This document shows positions 55,195-64,000 of a stretch of 64,000 nucleotides of DNA, piece by piece. How positions within the stretch are numbered: the stretch's first letter is position 1; each line of letters begins with the position of its first letter. The stretch is from Timema cristinae (lineage: Eukaryota; Arthropoda; Insecta; Phasmatodea; Timematidae): assembly GCA_039000515.1 (NCBI GenBank), contig JBCFYV010000559.1:1-64000 (forward strand), written 5' to 3'. The position numbers and the translations under genes are program-made. The notes beneath the pieces are model-generated. The model worked only from the letters and a program-made list of their open reading frames with translations, had not been told where the DNA came from and searched no databases.

Positions 55195-55452
55195 AATTAG
55201 CAACGCCTCTTACTACTCGTTCAGGTTATATGCTTATGCATTAATTACACTTTTTTTAGCACCTCATTTGACTACACGTTTTGGTTATACGCCTATTCAG
55301 GGTTTAATAGAGAGGAGTGCACTCGCATTGGTGTGGAGGGAGAGTGGAAAACTATTTAGGAAAAATCCCCCCCGGTGAACACCGATCTCTCCGTCTTCGG
55401 CAGTCTAGTCTAACAAGAGAGTAGCGCGTTATATCACGCGGCCACCAAAGCG
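55195..55452 (-). mobile_element. tRNA-derived SINE, minus strand
   Basis: Reverse complement: head GGTGGCCGCGTGATATAACG, GCCGAAGACGGAGAGATCGG, body with GGTTTTCCACTCTCCCTCCA-like sequence and AATGCGAGTGC, and an end near 55200. It follows the order of the better-preserved SINE at 59667-59935. Confidence 0.7.
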
Positions 55453-55514
55453 GGTTTGTTACGCTAATGATTAAGATTAGGGAGGTTTTATTTAGTGAGA
55501 GGTCACCCACATTT

Positions 55515-55625
55515 GCAAGTAAAACCACTCTCAGTACACCTGTTCGAGATTTGAACCTTGATCTCTCCGTTATCGTCAGTCTAATCTACTGCGAGAATAC
55601 CGCGTTAGTCCATGAGGCCACTGAA
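55515..55625 (-). mobile_element. SINE head, minus strand
   Basis: Reverse complement: AGTGGCCTCATGGACTAACG, GACTGACGATAACGGAGAGA, then a box B-like AGGTTCAAATCTCG. The body is truncated just after AGTGGTTTTACTTGCAAATG. Confidence 0.65.
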
Positions 55626-55649
55626 GGGGTTCTCTTAGATATTTATATC

Positions 55650-56122
55650 TAGGTTTTATCAGATATTTTATTGGAAACTAGCCCCCTTCCTCGTAAAAAA
55701 ATATTGTAAAGAATCCTTTAAAACAAAGCTTCAAATCATCCATCATGTCAATATATAAAAACTTTTTTTTTACTTTTTTTTTTAAATAGTCCTACCATCA
55801 CTGTATAGCCCCCTTCCTCTTTTTATCCTCCCTCCTATTTTCATCTCATTCCTCTTTCCTCACCCCTAACCCCCGCCCCCTTCAACAACCCCACTTTCCC
55901 TTCAACAACTTTTTTTTTCCAACGACTATATAATATACTATCGACATTTTTATGAGGAATAAATTAAATTTTCAAAATAAAATATAGCCTATGTTACTCG
56001 CTGATAATATAGATTTATATCGGTAAAAGAATTTTTAAAATCGGTCCAGTAGTTTTTGAGTTTATCCATTACAAACAAAAAATCAAATCTTTCCTCTTTA
56101 TAATATTAGTGTAGATATAGAT
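55650..56122 (+). repeat. RTE-like LINE 3' tail
   Basis: 55650-55700 is TTAGATATTTATATCTAGGT-type sequence. 55980-56122 carries TACTCGCTGATAATATAGAT, AAAATCGGTCCAGTAGTTTT, GAGTTTATCCATTACAAACA and CTTTATAATATTAGTGTAGA, a phrase I recall as the very common RTE-type non-LTR tail of insects. No coding part is adjacent. Confidence 0.65.
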
Positions 56123-56124
56123 AT

Positions 56125-57190
56125 TAGTATAGATAGTATAGATTCGTAAACACATGGAATCACGTTAGATATATTGTTGTTTAACAAAGGTCGATCTACC
56201 ACCGAGCATAAACACTATGTAATGGAAATGCTGTCCATTAAAATGGGCAATAATAGACATCTTTATTGTAAAAGATTTTGTATTCTTTGTATCATCAAAT
56301 CCGATGAATTCATCTCTTTTGAGGACAAATATTGCGATATTAGTTATTGGTCAACACTTTTTCTCTCTTCAATAGCTTTGTAAAAAAACACTAAATATAA
56401 TGTTCTCAATAGGTCTTTGGAATATTTAAAAAAAATTAATATATTCTATTTTAGGAGCATTATCGACTTTCGCGTACGCACTCTGTCAACAAAAACTATG
56501 AAATTAGAGGAACCGGGGAAAAGTTTAACATTTTAAGTAATTGCACTAACATTTATTGCTTAGAATGAGGGTTTAAAAATACATTTTGTAATAAAAAAAA
56601 ACAATAATAGAGCAAATATATCGGTTTGAATCTGGTTTGGAAATATACTAAATGAAAAGCTCTGCCTGACAGTAACGGGATGTCCAGTAAATTGTTTTAT
56701 ACGTGAGCGTAATTTTCATGTGAACCGAGAAAATTACCTTATCTATTCGAGCTGAGTGGGGCCCTTGTAACTTTTGGGGGCTCTCTTACCAGGACAACTT
56801 CGGTTCCATTTAGGGCCAGCACGTAGGAATAATTCAGGATATTTTTTGACTTTGAAAAATTTAGACAAAGAGCTTGTTTAGAGGTCTTGAAGCGGCCATC
56901 CTTTTTTTTTTACAACAGATTCAATTTCCGATGGGGATTTTCGCTATTGAGAAAATGCAAATGACTTGGAGATATTTGATTTCTAAAAGTTATATGACTG
57001 CAGTATCATTGGCAATGCACCTAATATTATTTCTAATATTTTGCTTTCTGCCAATTTTGTTTCTAGCTTTTATTCCCAAAAAAGAGATGTACCCCACGCC
57101 AGTGTTTTAAGCATGCCAGTTTTCCATTGGGGAAAAAAACAATTTGGCGCGGATTTGGTCATAATCATTTAGATTCAGTTGGAAATTTAC
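56125..57190. other. No supported gene
   Basis: Frames at 56174-56383 and 56874-57110 are not recognised. The latter encodes a hydrophobic C-terminal segment (MHLILFLIFCFLPILFLAFI) that could be a membrane helix, but nothing else supports a gene. Confidence 0.4.
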
Positions 57191-57194
57191 AACT

Positions 57195-57272
57195 TGACAT
57201 TGTAACGAAACCCGAACCTTTGGATTAGCGCTCCAAATGCTCTACCACTGAATACCCAGGATTCTTCTCAAT
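57195..57272 (-). mobile_element. tRNA-like SINE head
   Basis: Reverse complement: TTCAGTGGTAGAGCATTTGG (box A-like), TTGGA/TCCAA as a 5-bp anticodon-type stem, then AGGTTCGGGTTTCG (box B-like). No acceptor-stem complementarity and no T33, so not a functional tRNA. Confidence 0.5.
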
Positions 57273-57334
57273 GTGTATAGTGTCATGCTTGTACGGTTTA
57301 AACCTCTACGCACAGCACGATAAATGTAGAACTC

Positions 57335-57562
57335 CAGGTCACCAAGGGCTGTATTTCTGGTTGATAGGTTTCAGGGTTTAAATCCCTATTGGGATTAGGG
57401 CTACTGAGGGGTCTTTTTCTTTAAATGGTTTTCCACTTTATCTCTTCGCAAATTTGGGTACAGTTCCAATCAATTTAACCTTCCTCATCCTAATACATTG
57501 GTGTAATTTAATACATATGCGTGTAAACCGAACATTTAGTAAGATGCAGTGCTAAAATAAAA
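57335..57562 (+). mobile_element. tRNA-derived SINE
   Basis: Box B-like CAGGGTTTAAATCCC near 57370, then AAATGGTTTTCCACTTTATC, AATTTGGGTACAG, TGTAATTTAATACATATGCG and TTTAGTAAGATGCAGTGCTA followed by AAATAAA. The same order as the 59667-59935 SINE. Confidence 0.75.
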
Positions 57563-57564
57563 AA

Positions 57565-58045
57565 CAAGCAGGTAAGGTCAAATGGGGCTAATCTCTGAAC
57601 TCTACTATACCATTTATTTGGCCCTTGTTGTCGGAATCATCAGTGCTGAGAGTCAAATACAGCCAATGTTCAAATCTTGAAACATTGGTGCGGCATTCAA
57701 TGGTTTTCTTTTTTCTCTAGACAAATTCTAGTCTTGTCCCACCCATTCCGTAGGACGGTGTGGTGATGGTGGCGGCTTCCCTGACCTCGTGACATTTTGT
57801 TACATAGTGGTAGCCGATACCCGTACCAAGCAACGATAGGAAGCGTTAGAAAGTAGACAAGGGACATCGCGACTCACTCGTGTTTATCATACTGTCACTA
57901 CAGCCATACCCCGCGTTAACGTACGCAATCGACCCACAGCGAATATGTTCACCGAAAATAACTTAAATTGAAAAAGTACTTTCTTATCAATGCTTTTACT
58001 TAACTTCAATCGTTGTGTACGGGCAAAACGAATGTTAATAACAAA
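57565..58045. other. No supported feature
   Basis: No ORF or repeat structure recognised. 57720-57900 is moderately GC-rich. Confidence 0.4.
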
Positions 58046-58049
58046 TTTA

Positions 58050-58308
58050 GGTGTCAGACTTCTGTACTGGCGGCCGGGGTTCAATCCTCGTCCCGGGACA
58101 GATTTATCTGATTACCAAACCTTCCTTCACCTCTGACAAGACATCTTGTGAATGTGGGGAATGCCAGGCCTCCACCGTGGTTCGGATTCCACGTTAAACT
58201 GTAGGTCCTAATTTCATCTCACAATCACCCTACCATACACATTAGCGTAAGTGCGTATAACCCGAATCGGTAGTAAGACGCGGTGCTAATAATAATAATA
58301 ACAAATTT
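58050..58308 (+). mobile_element. SINE, long form of the 39708 copy
   Basis: The head region has GGGTTCAATCCTCGTCCCG. The body contains CAAACCTTCCTTCACCTC and GTGGTTCGGATTCCACGTTA, and the 3' end is AGTAAGACGCGGTGCTAATA with an (ATA)n tail. The 3' half is nearly identical to 39708-39846. Confidence 0.8.
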
Positions 58309-58748
58309 ATAACCAAAATAAAAGATGTAAGGTAAAGTTAGGAGAAATTGCGCGGTGGTAAGTCTGCCCCTTCAAATTTGGGTAAAATGGGAAAGATGCG
58401 CGTGCAGCTACGCTAGGAGCAGTAAACTCGTAGAGGCCTCAGTTGAATTCATACGTCAATCCTGGCGTTTATCGGTGTTTTATTATTATTTTGTCCATGG
58501 CGCAATCTTTCCGTCCCAGTGAGGAGATCTTACGCAGGATTTTAATTTGTTTCAATAAGAGCAGCTATTAAAATAATTCATTTCAAAATAATCATTGTTT
58601 TCATTTTATCTACTGCATTTATTTGAATTTTACACATCTTTAGGAAATATTATAGCATAAATTGAAATTTGCAATTGCTAGGCTTTTTTCAGAGCTGTTT
58701 TTATAAAACAGTGTGTTTATTCTTGGTATTTTTCCTTATAGGTTTAGA

Positions 58749-59130
58749 ATGCCAAACGTTTATGTGAGAAAATCGAATAAAGGATCTTGGTCAGAGAATC
58801 TTCTACGAGCTACAGAAGCTATAAATAAACTCTTGGCCGTACACGCTTCAAGTAGAAAATTAAAAATTCTAAATCCACCTCGTGTCGACGACAAATAAGT
58901 ATTTTTGAAAGCATACCTTAGGTCCAAATTCACAACTAGGTGTCAGAACGGAAAATAAATTAGCCCATCACATCAAGCAACTTCAGGCAGTTGGTTCGCG
59001 CCAACACAATGCGATGTAAGATATCTGGCACATGGTAAGCAAAACAAAATCACTAGACACTGTTTTGCATTCGAATCACGGGACATTGGTTTGTGAAATG
59101 GGGTAAAAACAGAGCCTATGTGAGAGGTGT
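58749..59130 (+). pseudogene. Pogo/jerky-like transposase N-terminal HTH region
   Basis: ATG 58749 opens PNVYVRKSNKGSWSENLLRA (psq-type HTH start), open to TAA 58896-58898. Further frames continue with LGPNSQLGVRTENKLAHHIK and a CDVRYLAHGKQNKI-type segment to about 59130, matching the CENP-B-like DNA-binding half of pogo transposases. TTTTTCCTTATAG just before the ATG resembles a splice acceptor. The DDE catalytic half is missing. It is a different copy from the 41-44 kb element. Confidence 0.65.
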
Positions 59131-59134
59131 GCAG

Positions 59135-59660
59135 GGGGTCGGTCTATGACAACTGGGCGCCCCCAAACCCGGAGCGCTGGCAAGACGGGGCGCAGTTTAA
59201 AAAACGTAATGGTCGTCTTTTACGTCAATAATAATTTTTGGAGTAGTTTAAAAAAAAAATCATAACGGAGGAACCTTAATTTGTTTGTATTTATAAAGTC
59301 AGACTACTTGGTTGAAAAAATTAAACCCATAAAAAATTATTAACAATACCAAAACCTAACCTAATTTTAGTTTTTTTTAACAATTAAATCACACATTTTT
59401 AAGGCCGGGGCAAACTTTATACTTGAAAATTTTAAAATTTCACAAAATAAAAAACACGAAAAATACCTAACCAAACCCTTCTTATTTTTACAATTAAAAA
59501 CACACTTTTTAAAACAACTCCAAAAATGAATATTTACGTAAAAAAACATTACTTTTTACACTGGCCCCTATTGGTGGTGCCCAGTTGTCTGGATCCGACA
59601 GGATGAACGTCGGACCCGGGGTCTAGAAGAGGCCAGGGATCTCATAAAATGTTTACATGT
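59135..59660. other. Spacer with an internal direct repeat
   Basis: AATACC..AACC..ACAATTAAA..CACACxTTTTTA occurs at 59345-59402 and again at 59461-59512. No gene. Confidence 0.45.
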
Positions 59661-59666
59661 ATTATT

Positions 59667-59935
59667 TTTATTTGTTATTTAGCACCGAATCTTACTACCC
59701 GTTCGGTTTGTACGCTTAAGTACTAATTACACTAATGAATTTATGAATTGGTAAGGGTTGAATTTAGAGGAATTGAACCCGCATTTGCGTGGAGGGAAGT
59801 GGAAAACCATTTAGATAAAACCCCCCCCAGTTCACCCGACCGGGGAAATTCGAGCCTCGATCTCCCCGTCCACGGTGGTCTAGCATCAACACGACAAGCG
59901 CGTTAGCTAAATTACGCCATCGAGGTGGGTTTTCC
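59667..59935 (-). mobile_element. tRNA-derived SINE, best-preserved copy
   Basis: Reverse complement: head CCACCTCGATGGCGTAATTT, AGCTAACGCGCTTGTCGTG, GACGGGGAGATCGAGG, box B-like GGCTCGAATTTCC. Body: AAATGGTTTTCCACTTCCCT, CACGCAAATGCGGGTTCAA, TTAGTGTAATTAGTACTTAA. 3' end: GAACGGGTAGTAAGATTCGG, then TGCTAAATAACAAATAAAAA. About 265 bases in total; it serves here as the reference for the other copies. Confidence 0.8.
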
Positions 59936-59939
59936 ATGA

Positions 59940-60171
59940 ATCGAAGACTAGCTTTCACATTCCCACGACTAAATACTAAATTATTGGTTTTAGGTATTAC
60001 GTTTTGTTAGACATTGCTATGGGAGGATTAACTTTCCGCTTCAATGCTGTTAGGTAGTTGGCTGAGAATGTTTATTTCTTGTGGGAATATCTCACAATGT
60101 CTAAAAAAGGATGTGGAGAGAAAATATTTATCTTACTGGCCTCAACGTGGGATTTGAAAATTAACATTTAA
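59940..60171. other. Short unassigned spacer
   Basis: No feature recognised. Confidence 0.4.
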
Positions 60172-60378
60172 AATTTAAAGCGATTAGATCTGCTGGACGT
60201 GATACAAAGTACAGACTCTTTTCCAAATGTTTGTGTTAGCTTAGGAATACTATTAACAATTCCAGCAACAGTAAATTCTGAACAGAGGTCACTAAGAAAC
60301 TCAAGCTGATCAAGAATTATCTACGTCCCCAGGAACGTATTGTAGATTTGGACAGGGTTTAAATATTGAATCAAACAT
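60172..60378 (+). pseudogene. hAT transposase C-terminal dimerisation domain
   Basis: LLDVIQSTDSFPNVCVSLGI, LLTIPATVNSEQRSLRN, then after a one-base shift KLIKNYLRPQERIVDLDRV. This is the FPN...LLTIPVTVASAERSFSKLKLIK...RL signature of ZMYM1-like hAT dimerisation domains. It is the end of another hAT copy; the rest is gone. Confidence 0.75.
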
Positions 60379-60611
60379 TTATAGAACAAAATCAAATATC
60401 CAAAAACTATTATATATGCTTTTAGTGAGGATTTTCTCCATCCAGATATCATATCAATTTTCAGAATTGCAAGAAAAAATTAATGTTCATACTGTGATTA
60501 AAAATGTTCAACAAAAAAACCAGGGAAGCTATTTTGTAATTAAAATACTAAGCCTATTAAATTTTTTACCTTTAAAATATACAGATCTGCAATACAATAC
60601 AGAAGTATGTT

Positions 60612-60660
60612 TCAATATATATATATATATATTATTTATATATATATATATATATATATA
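60612..60660. repeat. (TA)n microsatellite
   Basis: An uninterrupted TATATA run with one ATTATT interruption, immediately before a hAT-like terminus. Confidence 0.85.
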
Positions 60661-63549
60661 GGCGCGGATACAGGGGGGGGGGTCAAAGGGTCAGCTGGAC
60701 CCCCTGTGGGGTTTTAAAAAAATTAATTTGAAAAATGTATATTTAGAAAGAAAATACCAAAAAATTAAATCATACAAGTTTTTATCTTCCTAGGGATGTG
60801 CGAATATTCTTTTAGTCTCAGGTGAAGCAAAGATTGAAGCATGCCAAGAAAGGTTGAAGCTGAACCAAATACAGTTTTTTTTTTTTCAAAAAACACATTA
60901 TTAATTTTTAAATTTTCTACTAAACTTTTTAAAAAAAGAGAAAGCTTAGTAGGGGAAAAAACACCTATTTATATTTTTTTATGCTGACATATCTGATTTA
61001 TTCCTGCTTGCGTTACACTACAATTTTTGTTAAAATACTTTTTTTTGCTGTTTTTTTATTATTTTTAATTTATTTAATGGGTAGTAAATTTTGTGATTTT
61101 CAAATTTTTTCGTTTTTAGAGAGGTTTTATTTTAAAATTTAAAAAATTTCAAGTGCAAAAGGTTTTAGTGGTTTTAAGTGACGAAATCGAACGAAAGGGG
61201 ATTAGGTTTTTAACTTTACTTTGACATTTCGAAGATTTGCACCCCTATAAAAACCTTATGCAGGCTGTTCACCTCATAACCTGTTTCGACACAAGTAATG
61301 GTAAGGGTGAGAGGGGGGGGTGTGCTATTTTTAGAAAGACTTTCCCCTTCCAGTGAAAAATCGCTAAACGTTTCAAACCGTCAGAGGGAGTGGGAAATAT
61401 TTACTTTTACTATACCGGAGCGATTCTTTTGAGTGGCCTTTTTCTGGAACATTTTTCGTGTGGTTTCGTTTGTTAATGCTTTTGTTCAATAAAGTGTAAT
61501 TTATAAATATTTCGTTCTTTTTTTGTTTTTAAGCCCCATGAGGTTTTATTTACTCTTAGTAAATTTGAGTGTGATTTTTTGTGGTTTTTGTTTTTTAGGT
61601 TATTGGCTAGCCTTTGTCATTGTGATACTGTGACTTTTATACTTCCTCCGCTATTCAATTTTTGTGATAAATTATTGTCTTTGCTAGTTATGTGATTTGA
61701 ATGCAAGTATTGATATTTAATGTCAAAAAAAAAGGGACAAACAGATTTTTTTTGTTTTTTCAAAAAAAAAAACAAATAACGGGAAACGAAACTGGGGTTT
61801 AATTGAAATAGTGCGTCAGTGAACTTTATTTGTGATCACTCAACCAGTGGTCTAATTCAAATACTAAAACCTTATAAAAAGTGTAGGCCCAGAAAAATTT
61901 GATATTGGCAACTTTGTTGGAGCTGAAACTTTTTCCCGATACTTAAAATACCAATGCAAAACCGGGGACTCACCACTAAGCACAATTCCCTAATTTTTCA
62001 TCAGGGGGTTTTAGACATTTTCAAAGTCATGGTGGACAAGTTTGTTGGGGTTGACGTCAGTGAAGGGGGACAAGGTGCTTATTGTATTGATGTGTACTTT
62101 TTGGATCAAAGGAAGGGGGTGGGAGTAGAATACTCGGAAGTTTTGTAGGACTCCGTTTCTAAACTTCAAAAGGGAAAAAATGTTTAGGGACATGCCCCAA
62201 TGAATATCAAAAACAGCAATTATAAGATGTTCTGAATTTAAGAATACTTTTAAAAAAACGGGACACAATCATTGTGTCAAAACTAAATTGTGAATAAAAA
62301 AAAGAATTGAAAAAAATCAGCACGTTTGATCCCCCTGATAAAAGACAGTTTTTACTAGTGGCCGACAAAAATTTTCCCCCAAAGAGGTCATCGTGATGAT
62401 GGGACTTAGCAAAAACGATACACGAAAATGAGGGAAACTTCCGAGAACTTTTAAGATTCCTATTGATGCCGGGATAGTGATTTAAAAAATCACATAAAAA
62501 ACAGACCAAAAATCAACTTTTTTTGTAAAACAACTCAAAAACGAATTAATTGAAGCTTGGGGAAATTACCTTAGTAAAATTTTTAAGGGTTTTAAAAAGC
62601 GGGGCAATTTTTTTCGGTACAGAGATGAAAAACGGATGTTGGAAAGTTGAACGATAGTTTTGTGTTAGATTTCTGGAATACTTTCACTAAAATTTGGGAG
62701 AAGAATTTTAGGTTTTGTGGAAGCGAGAAATCTCAATGGCGGGGCTCTCACAAATTTACTTCTTGAAAAATTAAACAATTTTGGGACTTAAAATTTAGAA
62801 CCCCGGTGGTCAAAGGGGCGTGGGGGGTCTAACATGTTGTAAATCAAAAGGGGGCAAGCTCGTATTAGGGGGAAAGCACTTTTGCTATATATATGCACTG
62901 TGCTTCTCACAAAATAAATCTGCCTTTCTAAAGCATTTCTCAACAAGGTAAGGAACGCTATTGCTGTGGGCAGTAACGAACAAATGAAGTAAGGAATCCA
63001 GTAAAAGAACAGCTTTAAAGAAAGCAAAACTACATGAACAAAATCCGAAAAACAAAGTGCAAAAAAAATCAAAAGCTTTGTGAACGCGTTGGTAAACGAC
63101 ACGATGCATTTTTACAATTCTTTCATTTTTTGAGCATTTGTAGTTTCCTACGAGTATTTGATGCGGGGCACCATCATAAATCGCAGTGTTACTACCTCAT
63201 TCTCAGGTTTTACTTTTTTAAACTCTATATTGTTTCATTTTCTTCAGTCTAAACAGTCACGTTTTTCCGTCAGCTTCAAACCCCTTTGTTAACCCGAAAC
63301 TGCTATAAAAAATGGTAAAAAAAAAATTTTAGAGACTTTAAAGATTTCGGAAAAACCCCAAAAATATAAGGGTTTTTAATGAATCGGTGAATTTGGTGTA
63401 AAACAGAAATTGGTCCCTTACCAAGGACCTTTCGGGCACAAACTCATGGGCCAAATGTTGTGCATATGTCCCCGAGGAATATTATAGACTTTTAAATTTT
63501 TCCTGCCATTTGTGGACTTCTTATTTCTGAATTGAACAAATTTTATCAA
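60661..63549 (+). mobile_element. ZMYM1-like hAT element, 5' end and most of its body
   Basis: GGCGCGGATACAGGGGG at 60661 resembles the CAGGGGCGGATCCAGGG terminus usual for this hAT group. A transposase reading frame, split over frames, runs from about 61720 to at least 63250. LINE copy G begins at about 63550, inside the element or at its present edge. The 3' terminus is not in the window. Confidence 0.6.
61720..63250 (+). pseudogene. ZMYM1-like hAT transposase, frameshifted
   Basis: ATG 61720 starts SKKKGQTDFFCFFKKKNK, the usual basic start of this family. Later, across all three frames: HENEGNFRELLRFLLMPG (about 62410), KTTQNELIEAWGNYL-like sequence (62525), GFVEARNLNGGALTNLLLEK (62710), AIYMHCASHKINL (62885-62925) and KLCERVGKRHDAFLQFF (63074-63125). 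The order equals the DUF4371/hAT core. Motif identity is high but frames change every few dozen bases, mostly at homopolymers, which may be sequence error rather than decay. The dimerisation domain is beyond 63250 and not seen. Confidence 0.7.
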
Positions 63550-64000
63550 CCCCCCTGCGGGACGGGGTTTTGAAAAAGTCCCCCATAACCCCCGCTTGTC
63601 GTAAGAGGGGACTAAAAGGGGAGGTTTGTGCAGGCGTACCTCGTGGGGGACAAACCCCATCCTATAAATTTTCCCTTTTACATCTTTTTTTTTCTTCCTT
63701 CACTTTTCCCCCCTTTTTTTATTCCCCCCTTGCTTTATCTACCTTACTTTTTTTTCCCTTTTTCCCCCGTCATCCCGACAGGGCCTTTGGCCCTTTTCCC
63801 TTGACGACCTTGGCAACTAACCCGGGTTTCTCTGTTTATTATTGGAACCCTGCCTTGAGCTCCAATTGAAAGTGCGCGGTTGCAATCCTTTGTAAAGGGC
63901 CTTAGGGATGACAAAACCCGGGGACCCTATTTGGGAAAAAATCGGTGCGTTCATGAAAGGCCCCGGCGTAAAATTGGCACTTTCCTACCCCACTTGCTGC
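63550..64000 (+). mobile_element. I-like LINE copy G, 5' end
   Basis: CCCCCCTGCGGGACGGGGTTTTG marks the start. The second hairpin (CGCTTGTCGTAAGAGGGGAC) and the pyrimidine tract (63660-63765) follow. It aligns through to 13650 of copy C, then leaves the window before ORF1. Many differences from C are homopolymer-type (for example GCGAC read as GGGGAC). Confidence 0.85.

Noticed and set aside
57195..57272. Functional tRNA gene
   Set aside because: Box A/B-like sequences exist but there is no acceptor stem and the anticodon loop is abnormal; it fits a SINE head.
62011..62509. Minus-strand frames in the last 2 kb
   Set aside because: The plus strand of the same interval encodes conserved hAT motifs; the minus frames are shadows.

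Overview
This is animal, most likely insect, nuclear DNA. It is AT-rich and made almost entirely of transposable elements at different stages of decay. I found no convincing host gene, rRNA, functional tRNA or prokaryotic feature. The insect inference rests on the element families: an I-clade LINE ending in (TAA)n, tRNA-derived SINEs with a TAA-type tail, PHD-tailed pogo/Tigger transposases, ZMYM1-like and SCAND3-like hATs, a Tc1/IS630-like element and Helitron scraps.

The dominant family is an I-like non-LTR retrotransposon of about 6.4 kb. It has a structured 5' UTR with a pyrimidine tract, ORF1 (CCHC zinc knuckles), ORF2 (endonuclease, reverse transcriptase, RNase H, C-terminal Cys/His motif), a hairpin-rich 3' UTR and a (TAA)n tail. 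Copies: A (1-1316, 3' end), B (1345-2232, degraded), C (13199-19615, full length), D (20434-26756, full length), E (33800-35131, two 3' ends head to head), F (48864-52310 plus 53686-54255, deleted) and G (63550-64000, 5' end running out of the window). Every copy carries disabling lesions.

Layout: 1-2.5 kb LINE A and B, a MITE and a SINE; 3.6-9.9 kb minus-strand remnants (DUF7869-like protein, Ty3/gypsy integrase, an unrecognised ORF, and a Tc1-like deletion derivative splitting another reading frame); 13.07-26.82 kb one host repeat carrying both LINE C and LINE D; 27.3-28.4 kb a BED-finger remnant; 31.4-33.5 kb a gag-only LTR element; 33.8-35.1 kb inverted LINE E; 37.1-37.5 kb a long palindrome; 38.7-39.8 kb Helitron, LINE and SINE scraps; 41.0-44.2 kb a pogo/Tigger element with both ends; 46.9-48.9 kb a SCAND3-like hAT split by a second copy of the host repeat and abutted by LINE F; 54-60 kb mainly SINEs, an RTE-like tail and a pogo N-terminus; 60.2-63.5 kb hAT remnants, then LINE G.

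The window reads as layered insertion. The repeat copy at 47.5-48.2 kb preserves the site that LINE D occupies in the copy at 13-27 kb, which shows D's insertion junction directly. The 3' UTR hairpins, which keep pairing while their sequence changes, and the 5' UTR pseudoknot-like fold are the most interesting possibly undescribed signals. From about 60.6 kb to the end, homopolymer-rich frameshifts suggest reduced base accuracy.
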